Part shown: positions 37,601 through 52,600 of the stretch, piece by piece
Layout of the letters: each line of letters begins with the position of its first letter
How positions within the stretch are numbered: position 1 is the first letter of the stretch
Assembly: GCA_033558025.1 (NCBI GenBank)
Contig: JAUCEF010000004.1
Span: 1,984,001-2,048,000, forward strand
DNA: 64,000 bases
Direction of reading: 5' to 3'
DNA from: Phytophthora sp. 'mugwort'
Taxonomy: Eukaryota > Oomycota > Peronosporomycetes > Peronosporales > Peronosporaceae
Made by a program: the position numbers and the translations under genes
Notes under the pieces: generated by a model
The model's input: the letters and a program-made list of their open reading frames with translations, nothing else
Database searches by the model: none
What the model was told of the DNA's origin: nothing

Positions 37601-40600
37601 TGACATCAGCAATGAGAACGCGGTTAGTTAGCGACCACGTCTGATAGTCAAGAAGACCATTCACCAGCTCAGGAGTCAAATCACCATTTATCGATCCAAT
37701 CTTAGCTAGTTCATTGTGAAAGTGATGGAAGTCATGGTCATGGCTGATATCGAACGTCTGATGAGATCCGATACGAACGTTGAAGTTGCGAATAGACGAT
37801 CCCGGGTGAAGCGACCACGGAGCCGAATCGAAAGGACTCTGAAATTGCTGTACAGCGGCGGAAGCAAAGCTACCCGTCTGTTCAGCGAAAGGAAGAAGAA
37901 TAATGTATTTGGCATTTTTAACAGACGCCGACAGTTGGAGATCGAATGCAGCATTATGCTGAGTCGCTTGCTTACCAACAGCAGCACGCTGATAGAACCA
38001 CTGAGCATAGCAGTCATTGTATCGAATTTTCGTAACAGGCTTGGAAATAATAGCCTGAGGGTTCTCTAGATGTACGAACGGTACATACAGACGAGAAGTG
38101 GTGAAAGGCATGTAAGTTCATCAATATTGGGTTCAAGGGCATTGACTACAGCGCCCCAGGAAATACTGAATGGAGCGGAATTAGCGATGACACACCAGCC
38201 ATAGGATTACCAGTGGAGGTAGCCGCAAGCATAACAGGGCATACATTACCACTTGCAAGAGTAGTACTTGTTAGAAACAAACCCTTAGCAGCGCTTACAG
38301 CGACAGCGGAAGTACCCTGATTGACGCGGAAGCGAAGGCGAATTTGAGGATTGGCCATCAAGTCAAGATCCTTGAAGATAGGATGGAGGTCAATTAGCTT
38401 GATCTTGAGCATGTAGTTCCACGTTCCCATGATCGCATCAGCAGCGTTAGAGTCAGCAACGAAAGCACCGCGAGCAGTTTGGTTAGCAATGGTAGTAGAA
38501 GCAGCCGCCGCACCTACCGAAGGCCACGAAGTAGAGAAATCAGCACCAGCGGTAGGAGGGTTCGATAGAAGGCGCTTAACGAGACCACCATTGGGGATAG
38601 AGGCGCCACCGGCGGGACCAGTGGTAGCGAAAGAAGACGTGAATGCAGTAGTGTTGCTGTATCCATCACTGGTAGTCGAGCTTGTAGCAGAGCTGTATGA
38701 AACGGACTGAGCGGAATCGGGGAAAAGGAACGACTCAGCACCATGCTTATCAACGTACTGAGGACTATAACCTGTCTGAGCACGAATATTGTTCCAAAAC
38801 AGCTTGTAGTCAGCCATACTGATAATGGTCTTACCATTGAGCTCAAGCGACATGCTATCGATGACATTCCAGTTGCCGCACTTTAGAGTAGCACAGAAAC
38901 GATTGGCAGCAGCGGTCTGAGCGGTACCACCATTCTTCATCGATACCTTGTATGGGAGCATGAGGTAAGCATCGCGAAGACATGCGAATCCCTCAGAACC
39001 ATTAAGCTGAGCAGTTGCATCAATGGTAATGACACCATTCTGGTATGAACCCTGATTCAGATCAATAACAAACGGGACACTCTTGCCGGAAGATACCTTG
39101 ATCTCAGGATCGCTCTTGAGCGAACTCTGGTACAAATATTGGTCGGATAGTTGAGTTTCACTCATTGTTGAATCTATATGGTTTCTAATATACTTTTCAG
39201 GAAATTAAATATTATGAGCCATCTTATCAAGCCCATCACATCCGACCATGAATTAATCGAACTATCGAAAATAATTGGGGTTCATCTTGATGATATCTAT
39301 GAATCAAGTGAAATAACGAAACCAATTTCGAAGAAAGGATCATACCTCATTCTACTACGACCACCTAATCTTAATGTAGGCCATTGGACGGCAGTTCATA
39401 ACGGTGAGTATTTTGATAGTATGGGTGAAGCAGGCCCTACTAAGTATGGAATTGGAAGATACAACCCCAAGCAATATCAAGGGACTTATGGAGATTATTG
39501 CGGACCATTTTGTATCCTTTGGCTCTATTCCAAGCAACACAAGAAACCACAATTATTTTCAAAGATGAAGGATTTAAACCTGACAATAATATAACCATGA
39601 CTTTCAAGGAGTTATCAGTTTCATCAGCTATCCCCGAAGCGAAGCTCAAGCGAGCGTTCAAGACAGGAACACTAACGCTGTCGAAAGATGATCTAAGCGG
39701 AAGCGGAGCTACACTACATCTACATCCCGAGAGCTACGCTAAGGCAGTCAAGGCTGCTAAAGCGGGGAAAGGAACGCGACTGACTATCACAAAGAAGGAA
39801 ATCGGCTATCCATTCAAGCATATGAATGGTGGAGGCATGCACGGAGCGAGTATTTGGTCTAAGGTATGGGGAGGTATCAAATCAGCTTTTAAGTTCGCCA
39901 AAGACTCAGGATTACTTAGTAGAGCAGCTGATTTTGCAGTTCCCGCTCTTGCAACATATGCAGGTCAGCCATCGGCGGCTATCCCCGCAAGAGCAGCCAT
40001 TCGTTCCATGACGGGTATTGGTGTCTATGACAGCGACTCTGATAAGGAAGGAGGAAAACTAACTATGACTGATGTGAAGAAGGAAGCTAAGCGAGCTCTA
40101 TCTTACGCTAAACGAAAGGGGGTTCTAACTGATGCAGTTGATGCAGGAGAGAAGTACCTACTATCCAAGGCGACTAAGCCTGAGCATGAAAACCTAATCA
40201 TGTCTATCCGTGGAGAAGTAAAGAGACGATACGGCGTTGGTGTAGCCAAGCCCAAGCCCAAAAAATTTGCAAAGGGTAGTCAAGAGGCTAAGGATCACAT
40301 GGCTAAGATTCGAGCTATGGGAAAGAAGGCTATGGCAGCTGGAAGTTTTACTTTCTAAAAAAATATATCATCAGCTTATTTTTTTGGACGAATTAGAAGC
40401 ATGATCGATACTGATGTATCACGAAAGATTACTTTCTTATCATCCTGATTGTAAATGCTAATTGTGATCGCAGAGCGAGAGCCATTGTGGCAGTTCATCC
40501 AAGCATATTGACTTGGTTTATAATTAATCAACTTTCCAATTGGGGTATCACCTCTATCAAACGCACTTAATATCACCCGAGGCGACGTACTCATTTTTTA

Positions 40601-43600
40601 TAAGATCACAACGAACGATGTATGAGCTCGTTGGATGAGCTTGAGGAATGATATTTGATAGCTGAGCGCTTGCAACAGCAGCCGATGCAGCGGGATACGT
40701 TCCTGAAACAAGACCAAGAACCTTACCATACTCAGCATTGTCAATAATCAGACGAGGCACGCGTGTAGTTGTAGGCAAACCAGTACCAGAAACGGAATAA
40801 AGCCCACCAGCGGGTTTTGTATATCCTGATGGGAGGGAAGTAGGAGTAGGCGAGAAATCGATCTGAGCAGCGTAATAGACATTGTTTTGAATCAATTGGA
40901 TATAGAAAACGTTATTCCCTTCGCTATCGATCAGATATGCACCAACGCTGATCAAAGCAGCTTGGATGCTTGCGTTGATATTTGTGTATTGATATATACC
41001 ATCTTGTAGATTCATACTTATCGTAGATGTAGTAGCCGCCGTTGGCACTTCGATTTTGAATGAAGTATTCTGAAATTGCATCACATCTATGTTATATTCC
41101 GAGTTGTACATGCTGATTGATTGAACAGCACAAACAGCTTCATGGATGTCAGCAGCCGATCCAGGGAATTGATATTTCCAAGTGGAACTGTATCCATCTT
41201 GTACGAGGTTGGTACTGTCGATTTTGATCAAACTTGACATCGTTAATTATATGATGCTAAGCATATTTCTGATTGATTAAATGATATTACTCTTCCATCG
41301 CAATAGGTCTATCAAAGTTGTACCTGATTTGACCCTTCACCGAGTCGATGAATAACATCTGTCCCTTTTGCTCAGTGGCTTTGTTGTAGTAATAGACGAT
41401 CGAGCGATCATCTACCCCCTTGATATTGAAGTCCTTGACCACCATCTGTAAATCACGCTTCGAATTAGCTTTTAGGATCGCCACGTACTCTGAATTCAAG
41501 CGAATCATCTTATCAGTAGCAAAGTAGCTGTGGCTAAGGAATATGGTGGATATCTTGAAATGTCGGCCCCTTGTAAAATAATGTGAGAAGATATTTTTCT
41601 GGAGTAGATTATCATTACTGTAGTCGTCTATGATGACAAGTTCAGGTTTGTTGGAGCTCATTGGCGTATGGCGGACTTGATCAACTTTCGGTGGGGTATA
41701 GGGGTCAGCGAAAATAATGAAATCTTCCAACTTATCACGGAGATACTCATACAATTCTTGCTGTTACGAGCTATGATCGTTAGATGTGCAAATACGTGAG
41801 GAGAATGCTTGAGGATGAACATGCATAGATTGTTCTTCCCACTGAGCGATGGACCAAGGACAACCATCCTGAACAGCTTTTTAATGTCAAGAGCTGGTAT
41901 ATCACCCATGTTTTACGATTTGAACTTTTCGGGAGGGAGGCCCCATAGTTTGGAATTCCGCTCATGATCGTGTATTTAATCGCTTGTTCTATATAGCTTG
42001 AGACAAAAAAACAACTATGCGTTCTGGTTTTCATTATCCTCAGCCAATTTTCACATCAACCATCTATAATCCCGATTACTTTCTAAAGTTGGATTCGTCT
42101 GGTTATCTGTCATATGAGTATGCTCAGACTTTGTATCTTGATAAGAATGATTATCGATTGACGTTCCTATCAGGGATTACACCCGGGATAGCTACACAAG
42201 GCGTATCACTTGTTCCTGGAACCAATAATGATATTAGTGGGCTTGGTACTATCAGTTGCAGCGCTCTGACGGTCGCAGGTGTTCCCGTGGGGACTCTACC
42301 ATCATTCTTAGATGGAATTACACCCGGATCAGCCGCAAACTCAAAGGCTCTCGTTCTTGGAGGATCTGGCGAAATCGGAACTATTACATCACTGACGGCG
42401 ACCAATATTTATGGATCCATAAAGACCGCGGCGCAGCCTGGTATCACTTCACTTGGCACTCTCTCAGCATTGAATGTCTCTGGCGCTGTATCGGCAGCTA
42501 CACTATCTGGCACGCTATCGACAGGAGCTCAAACCAATATTACTTCACTTGGGACGCTATCAGGGCTCACGATTGGCGGCAACCTTGTATTCACGGGTGC
42601 AGGTAGATCATTAACTGGTTTATCATCAATATCCGCAACAATGCTGATTGGAGCTGTTTCAGGATCTCAAACGGGCATTACGGCTGTTGGAATCCTAACC
42701 AACCTCACGCTGAATACTGGTGGAACTGGTTTGCGAATACCTAACCTCAAATTCTGGAACTCATCGTTGGGATCGTATCTCAATTTTGATCATATGGCAT
42801 TCGTTGGCATCGGTTATGGTGGTACTGTAGCATCTAAAGCTCTCGTAGTTGATATCAACAAGGATATCGCATCGATCCGCACTCTTGATGCTCAAACCTG
42901 AATGGTCGATAAAGGTCAGAGGGACACTCGGTGACTTCGGATCGATCAGAATCAGCGGGACTGATGTTATCACAAGCTCAAGGCATATCCAAAATATCGG
43001 TAATATTGCTTGTAGCGGAACGATGAACGCATTCGCTGGGTATCAAGTCAATAGTGTTGCTTTCGTCGATGCAAGTCGAAATATATCAGCAGCAACCCTT
43101 TCAACATCTGGTGATATTACGTGCTCTGGTAGTCTAAAGGGGTTTTTAGCTTATGGAAATCAAGCTAGTATAACAACTGTAGGAAGCTTAACAGAGTTAG
43201 GCATTAATTCAACACCTGCAAATGAATATTTCTCTATTACTGGATCTGGAACGGATTATTTGGATAGTAGCTATACAAGGATGCTTACATTTAAAGGATC
43301 GAACATTTCACCTGTTCAGTTTCAAATCGAGGTCAATAATGGCACTAATGCAACATCTACGAATGCTACTTGGATTGGAAATTATACATCTAATGACCTA
43401 AGATTTGGTACTAATCAGACAACTCGTATGACTCTAACGAACACTGGACGTCTTGGATTATCTACTGTCACCCCATCCGCCCCTCTCCATGTCTCTAATA
43501 CTGTAAGTTATACATGGAATAGTGCAGGTAATGTAGGATTAACAGTGTATCGACTAAGAAGTGACTCTGGAGTGACAGAAACTGCTACTGGAACACCAAT

Positions 43601-46600
43601 CACATATACAAATGTATGCGGTATATTTAACGGGTATATTGGTTGCGAAGCGATGGTTATGCAATCAGATCGTCGTTTAAAGCAAGATATTGTTGATGTG
43701 CCTATTGGCCGTGTTGAATGTCTTACAAGACCTTGAAAGTGAAATCATATAAATGGAAGCAACATCCTGATAAGCCAAAAGAATTGGGTCTGATCGCTCA
43801 GGATGTTTTAGATCAAGGATTCTTAGATTTAGTCGCTCGTATCCCTGATAATGATACAGAACTTGAGCAAAGTTCTGATCCATGGTTAGAGCCTAAGGGG
43901 GTAAAGCTTCATGTAGATTATTCAAAATTAGCTGCTTATAACGTGATAATGATTCAGGCATTGATCGATAGAGTAGATGACCAGCAAAAGCAAATCGATG
44001 AGTTGAAAAATCGCTGAGTGAGTATAGACAATGGCTGCCTTCAAGTTTAGAGTTTTTCAACGAAAGGGAAAAAAATATGATGCTGTGTTTGATGATGGTA
44101 GCATTGTATCTTTTGGCGCTTTCAAGCGGGATGGTACGCCTTATCAACAATACAAGGATTCGACACCTTTAAGAGCATTTCGTGCGTATGATCACAGCGA
44201 TAAAGCGAGGCGCGAAAGATACTATAAGCGACACAAAAACAACCATCCGATGTACTCAGCCGATTGGTTTTCGAAAAAATATTTATGGACCTCAATATAA
44301 AACAATGGGTTGCCTACCAAGTAAAGAGCTCAAAACTAATTTAACTACTGATGAACCTAATCAGATCGTGGGATCGACGATGCTACAAGCTGACAAAATT
44401 ATTGTTCTTGGTGATAGTGTGTTCCTTCCCACCAAAAGTCCTGATGGTGAGTCTGCCATACTTGAAGTAAGTATCAGCGATAAAAAAATCAACATTTATC
44501 GAGGATATCGAAACAAACTCGTGCGAAGTGGTATTGCTTAGATAGCAAACGTCTTCACGGTCTTTTTTTTCTTGGGTTGGTAGGCCCACACGCCCACCCT
44601 CGGTTTGCGTTGATGCATCCACCTTCCTGATGGACTTATCGAGATCAGTAGCCCATACGGCTGCCTGAGTCTTCTGAGGGCGTTCATGAATGATTAGATT
44701 CTTCATGATGGCTTTGAGCTCAGCAACGTTGTTATCAGCGTTACCACCATAGCTCCCACTTGAGGCTGCAATAATTCGGGGGTTAAAGAAGAACATGATT
44801 ATAGTAGTCGTTATAATTTCTTTAAATTCTTTATCATCAATGAGTCGATTGCTGTACATATCCACTGTAAAAGACTTGAGCAGTTTGATGATGCTTGGAT
44901 TATCATTTCCTAACTCAATATGAGCCTTGAGCTTGTCATACTCAGCGCGAAGTGTTTCAAGTGGATCAGTGAGCTTATTGTGAAAATTGTACTGAAGATG
45001 AGCTATCGCAAGGATCTCTTTGAACATTTTTTTATCTTCGATGCTGAGCTTGTCATACATCCCCTGATCGATATGGTTCTTATATACGAGACTTCTGATC
45101 ATTGATTGTAGGCTATCACTGATTTGACACTTCGGCCCACACTTGCGACGATTCGGCTGTACAATCACAAGAGTCTTAGCATCAAGGTCAGGAATACGAA
45201 TGTACTTGCTACCGAGCTGTCGATAAACATAGGCGCTTGGTGTCGCTAACCCCTGAATCTCATTTAGGTTGTAGGTCCTTCCACGTCTGACCACCGCATC
45301 GAGTGGTGCAACACCTGCTCCTCTTAGGCCACGACCTTTCAATCCGCTTCCGCTAACCTGATTGATCATATCATTCATAACTCCACGAACCGATTTATCA
45401 TCTTGACGATCAACAAAGCCATCTACATTGATTTGCTCCTGAGCCGCAATGCTATATTGTTTAGCTTTTGCGTTAAATACAGCTTTTGTTGCCTTCATAG
45501 CTGATGCCGCTGCCTTTAGTGCCGATCGAGCTGATTTTGAGTTATTTCCTTTGACTGCTTCCTTAGCCTCTTCATAACGCTTTTGCGCTTCTCCATATGA
45601 TTGGTAAGCGCGTTCAGAATCGTCATGAAGCTTCTGTAGTTGGTCTTCACTATCAACCTGAGTATAGGGTTCAATACCTTGTCGTCTGATATCATGAGCC
45701 GTATTCAAGATTGCTTCATTCAATATTTTAAGGTTATCATCGAGATTTTTGCGCCTTTGCTGATCAAGTTTCTTACTTTCAACCAATTTTGCTGCTTCCT
45801 CATCATTTGATGGGAATGGATACTCAACTTCCTTGAGATATTTATCCAATTCCTCAATCCATCGAGCAACGATAGGAATGTACCCATCCACCTGATATTC
45901 TTCATCAATCCCTTCCACGCTTCTCCAGATACTTGCTTGTGTTTCCCATTTCTAATATTCAATGGTCTGGTCTCAGATGGCTCACCAAAATAGTAGTCTG
46001 TATGCGTTTTAACACTATCTTTAACCTCAACGATTGGTTTGAGTCTAAACGGGATTTTAATACCCTTTGAATGAAGTTGCGTATAGTAATCAGTTAAGAC
46101 TTTTTTTAGCATCGTTATCAGCGTTGGATAGGTTTTGATCCATATCTTCATCAATTCCAGCCATAATACCTTGACGTGCCTCACTTACGCCTTCTGTGAA
46201 ATCATTAACATCAATTTCTTTGTCCTCATCACCGATCATCTCTAAGTCAAGACCTTTCGACCTGACCATATCTACAAATGATTTGAGCGTAAGTTGCCAA
46301 TTGACCTTCTTGATAATAGCCGGCTTCATTTGATTACTTTCCTTACCGAAAACACCAATAGTACTTCCCTTGATCCATACATAACCATTAGCATCAAATG
46401 GTGTTGATTTGTTCGTTCCTTTAAGGATAGGAACAATCTTCTTCATTAAACCATTAGATTCAGGTAGTTCCTTATTTTTAGCAATGATCAAGTACATTTT
46501 GAATTTACTATTAGACTGATCGGAAGTTGTGGAAGTTGAATTATCAAAGAGAAAACTGTCCTCAAGTCGTTGTTTGCTTTGTTTATAGTCGTCGAAAGAA

Positions 46601-49600
46601 GAAGCACTTGCTCTTTTGGATTCAATACGCTTCCATACTTGAAAAGGTGCATTTTTATCCTCTTTACCCATCTCATTTCGCTCATGTTTCTCATTGATAT
46701 AATTGTTAAATCTAACATCGTTTGTGATGACAAATCCAATATGATCGTATGTCTCTTCCCAATCAATGCTTGGAACCGAGACAATCTTGTTCAAATGTCT
46801 TAGCTCCGTTTCCAATATAATACTTTGTTAGCTGACGTCCATTAGAAGCAAGAGGATGAATACCCATTTGAGCAAGAATCGGATAAACCTCAAATATTTC
46901 CTCAACCGCTTTCTTAAATTCGTTTTGAGAGATTTGTTCATCATCGCTAAATAGAGTGTCAGGTGTTGGTGATGCATCCTCCCCAACAGCGATATCAACT
47001 GAAGGGATACTAATTCCTTCTATTGAAACATTAGATAGTGGTCTCTGTACTGGAGGGATACTAACACCATCCAGTTTAACATCGGAAAGTAATTTAACGT
47101 GGTTCTGTGTTAGTTCCAGTTGTTGATACCTCAGGGTTTATACCAGCGTTTTCATCACTGAGACTTTTTTTTAAGTCGGATTGAGCAATCGCCTGATCAA
47201 TAATATCATTCAGGTTTTGCTTCACTGCATCAGGGATTGCTTCATCAGTGCCAACACCTGTATCAGTTTGGGTTGTTGCCGTCGTCTTCTTAGCTATCGT
47301 AGTGAAAGAATTGGATACATCAGTCGCCCACGATGTGCTCTGATACATCTCACGCTTGGCGTTAGCTTGTCGAACCCGTCGCAGAGCTTTTTCAAGTAGC
47401 TCCTGACGTTTCTGCTCTCTCTGAGCGAGGGATGTGAAATTTGGGAACATCGTATCTATATGTTGCGAATCATAGAAAAATGAGTACTCAAATTACCAAT
47501 AACTCGGCATGACTGAGTCGTGTCGGAATGTAGCATAAGAATGACAAATATGATTTCGCTCATTTAGAAGATTAAGATATCGACCCTTGATACAATGGAA
47601 TGGAACTCCAAATATATCTTCCAACTCATTTCTATACTTCTGATTTACAACAGTTTTTACGGAAATTAGCGACAGCATCAGGATTCATCAACTCATTCTT
47701 AATACGACTAATCTCCTGAATGATCCAAAGCTTCCTTTGTAGCTTGGCAAGCTCACGTTCTTTCTCTAAACAGCCTGCACACATTATTATATCTATATAT
47801 CAAGTCAGATATTTACAAAAATATCATAAAAAATACATCGAATGATATACCGAGTCAAAAGCTTACAGAGGATGTCTCTATCAAACTTATTTACAAGCTA
47901 GTTATGACTCATTTTTTAACCCCAATACTCCTTTTCAAGGGTAGATCTCTTATTTTTGTTGATCAATCGGAGATTATCTTGTGGTTTCCAGGAATCAGGT
48001 TCATTACCAAGCCATCTCACCAGATATGTGTACTTTCCAGAGCGTATCTTTTTGTGATCCAAGATCTTCTCCGCCTCAAGAATATCACCTCGATTAATAG
48101 TAGCATTCGTAGTCTCTGATTTAACCATTTTGAGATCGTTTGGTGCCTTGTAGAGGGTATGACCATTTTTTGAGCGAATTTGGACTCGGTATCCATCAAT
48201 TCCAACGATCGTATAGACGGCTTTGCTCCATCGAGCAGCTTCTTTATCAAACGTCTGCTTCTTAAGTCGATATAGCACATTTGCTCCGACTTCGAACTCA
48301 TTTTCAACTCTCTCTGCTTCACCTTGATTATGTTCCAGTTCTGACCCGATGACTTTACCTTTGGCCTCGTTTGGGGTCATTTTAATCGAGCGATGAAACG
48401 TGCTATTATAGTTTTCGATAACATCGCTGATAAGTTTTGCGTAATCCTCTTGGGAGACATTTTAGTTAGTCTCTGCTTCAAGGTCCTGTTGAATCGTTCG
48501 ATTTTACCCATGGTTCCATGATCACCTGGTTCGTTGTTGTAGTGCTCAATTTTCTTAGTTTGGAAGAATTCTTGAGCCTGTGAGTTCATGAACTCGCTTC
48601 CATTATCGCTTGTAAGGATATCAAGTGTGTGAAGGTGAACAAATGCTTTAAGCGCTGCTAACACAGTTGCTGCCGTTTTGTTTGATAAGAGCTTTGCGTA
48701 CCCCAACCTTGAGTTGATGTTGATAGCAGTCAAAATTGGTCGTTTCTCCCCAAAACGCAAGATCCATTTGCCACGAATTGGGGTTGTGTGAAGCTATTTT
48801 GAAGCCATCAAATCGTTTCTTCTGATCCTGAAATCGTTGAAATCGGTCTGGTTAGCATACCACTCCTTTACGATTTTGATAGTAATCTCAGGATCTAACT
48901 CCTTTGCCTTTTGATACAGAGCTTGAGTGCCGATAAAACCGGTTTTTGGATCATAGTAGAGTTTTTTCAGTAGATCTTGAAAAGACATGATCCTATATTT
49001 AGAGGAAAAAAATAAGCATCAGTTCGATATATCCCCTTAGACATTCAGCGGAATCGTTGAAATACCGTCCGACATTACCTGGCGCTTATCATAGTAGTAA
49101 TTGGGCGCTGTTTTGGTTTGAGTATAGGTAATGATCGATTTGGTTTCTTTCGATAGTCTGAAACCCTTGTTAGTACCCCGAAGTGTGATGCGGTCCCGTA
49201 CAACTGTCTCGAAACCATCTGGGTTAAGTACATCAATATTGCGACCACGCCCCTGCTATATACCCTTAGCACTGACTTTGACCTTGTGCTCCTCGTCCGG
49301 TAGGTAGCAGATGTAGTTCTTAGAGGATAATGAGACCATTGCATCACTCGCCACTCTTCCTTGAATAGACCAGGCGTGCGGCGGTCGAACTTGGCTACCT
49401 CAGCGTTGTAGTCTCGCGGGAACCACTCATACTTGTGCTCATCGAAGTGATCACGTAGTTTAGGCTTGATGCATTCTTTGAATGGGTTATCGCAGCTGAA
49501 CGCGATATAGCCATTATCCGTGTCCATCTCCTGATATTGAAAGTCTGAACGATCGAAGTAAAAGTCGATACAGTCATAGTAAAACTGAAGCATGCGTAGC

Positions 49601-52600
49601 TTAGCGAGCTGATAGATAGCAATCGATAAATGGATCGGGTTCTTGTTGTTGAGGCGACGCTTTTTCATCGTAATCTCACAAGAATCATTAAGCTCCTCCA
49701 ACCCGCGGAACGTAAAGTGTTCGATCTTGCTCTTAATAGCTTTATCGTTCGACTCATACTTGACCTCTTTGTGCTTGCTCATATCCATTCCAGATCGACC
49801 AAAAGCACTGTTGCCTACAAGTTTCATCATCTCAGCAATCATCGCCTTCGACTTATCAACATCACCCTCTCGTCGAGCGTTTGATATAGCCTCCATAAAA
49901 GGATCAAAAGCCTTGTGAGAGCTGGCCTTAATAAAGCAGTAAGTCTTGGTGATCTCCAAACCGTGGGAAAGATACCATTTAAGCAAAGGTGCGTATATGA
50001 TAATCTTTACACCAAAGTAGCTACCTATAAGCTTACGAGCTGGTGTTGCTCGGCTTTGCTTACGTGCCTCGTTGTACTTGTACATGTGATGACCAATGAC
50101 ACTCTCATCAGCACAATCGATTAGCGTGTTTTTGAAAATTGGGGGCATCTCACTGAAGTAGTCTTTAAGATGGTCTGGAGTTTGAATATCGCATTCAAGG
50201 AATCCGAAATCTTATCAGCAACGATGTCCTCGACAATGCCATCATAAGCCTCGATCGTAGTCAATCATCCGCATGGCATCTCATTACCAAGTGCCCATAT
50301 GTATAGAGCGTTAGCATCGTATCCGATAATTTTCTTACAGAGCTTACCTCCGCGAATATTTGTCTCATTGCGCTTAGCGTAGCGATTAAAGATAATAGAT
50401 GGGCCTCCAGCAATGTTGGCCTTCATCTTAGCGTAGATGTCCTTTTCCTCCTTATCAATGCTATACACCAATCTGTCCGAGTTGAACTCAAGCAACTTCT
50501 TATAGCGGAATCCCTTGAGCGACATGTCCTTACGAGCGGTGTTGCACTTGATACAGCTAACCAATATGTTGCCATCGATGTGTCCAAGCTTGTTGTTGAT
50601 ACGGTCTGCTGAAGCGGTATCGACGGTCAGCTGACAGTAGCATAAACCACACAGATACTTTTGCTTTTGCAGGAATGTATCCAAGTGATCAAGTGTCATA
50701 CCAAATTCACGCTTTGCCTTAGCATCCTGACTCTTGTAGCCGCCCATGCGCTGGGGTGGGAATTGGAATGCGTTAGCAGTGTCTTATCCGGGTATTGGAG
50801 ATTGTTTAAGCAGGTCTGATACATAACCTTTTCACTAAGTCCAGGTAGCGACACTCCATCTGCAAACATATCCAGATCGAAACGCATGAATAGCTCGCGC
50901 TGGGCTTTGATAGCCTTAATGAATGAAACTACATCGAGATTGTTGTACCATACCAGTAGGTCCTTGATGGATTTCATCTCATAGTACCCCCACACGAACT
51001 TCACTCGCTCGTAGTCATCATCGGTGATGCTTGTTCCACGGAGCTTGCTGTCAAAAGCTGACTTAGGCGGGATAGTAGTCTGGTTGAGTACATTGAACGC
51101 GGTGATGTACTCATACGGGAAAAGACCCTTGCCAAGACCACAGACACATCTAATTTTGTCATCACATTTACAGCCACCGAGATATGTCGTAAGATACTTA
51201 TCGTAGCTGGTACCAGCTGGTACATAGTTGCTAATATCGAGCATTTTCATGTTCGATGTAGCGATGCACATGTAGCTGGGGTTCTTGATAACAGATTTGA
51301 TGTTGTCAGTACCAATGATGGTGAATAAGTCGCTCTTAATCAAGTTGATATCGTATCGACCCGAATTGAAGCCGAATACTGGTACCTGATCAATCTGCTG
51401 TTTAAGTCTTCCGTAGTCGGACCTCTGCTTACCAAAGCCAAGACTGCTACGGAAGTGAAAGAAGCTATCATAGTTCCCTTCTTTAATCCAACTCTCCACA
51501 TCAAACATCTTGTACTTCTTACCAAGCTTGACGCCTGGAATTTCCATACCTGTCAGACCGTGGGCATTGATGATTTTTTGCAGAAGCGACTTATACTTAT
51601 CGACGTTGTACTGTTGGATCTTCACCGATACATCACCAATGTATTTGAACATATCCATAAGCAACATCTTTGGATCGTCATTTACAAAACAGCGCACCTC
51701 CTCGGTTAAGCTATCAGCTACGGATACAGACACCGGAATGTGTTCGTTCGTGAAGACAGTATTCTCCCCGTGTTGAGTCGCCGTAGGCTTAAGGATTGCC
51801 TCAAAATCATAAACAATGAAGTGGTCGATGTACTGGTTAGCATCCTTAATGGAATACTTTGTAAGCAGTGATCGAATCGCGTTAGGAGCTGGCTTGTAGA
51901 TAGTTGGCTCAGCGGGGAAGCTCTCAATATTAACAAGCTCGCACTGATTTTTCTTGTGATTTTTAAGTCTTTCACCACTCACGAATATCATTTCACACTT
52001 GGGGCACTGATACTTAGACTGAAGCATATCGATGCTCTTGATGTAGAGAGCGTGATTCTCGTTTGATAGAATATCCATCGCTTCATACCCCTTGTCCGAC
52101 GTACGAATGCATTCCACATTTCCGGTAGCTACATCCATGCTATATACGTTAATACCGAGTTGGAAGCAGTCCTCAATCTCATCGAGCTGTAGTAGGTCAA
52201 TAGGCTTGAAGCTTCTAAATAGGCTCAACGTATAATTAACCCCCTTGAAAGAGCAGTAGCGCTTGAATGCCTTCTTCACTTGAGCCTGAATTCTGCGAGG
52301 ATCCTTCTTAGCGCTCTGGAATGTGTGCCAGGCGATGCAGTGGAAGACGCACTTGTTGTTGGTCTTAGGGAAGTTGATTACATGCTTGTTTTCGCGGATA
52401 ACCTTAGGAATAACAGCATCGCTATCCCCAAGAGCATGGTCGCAACAATAGACAAAATCTTGAATGCAGTGATCGCTTTAAGCTTATATCCGGAGCTGGG
52501 GTAGTTCAGCTTGTCAGCCAACTCCATAGACCGAATTTCCGAAATCACCTTCTTTCGAATATCCGCCTTGCTGTTGATTGCGACAGGCTTATTGAATACA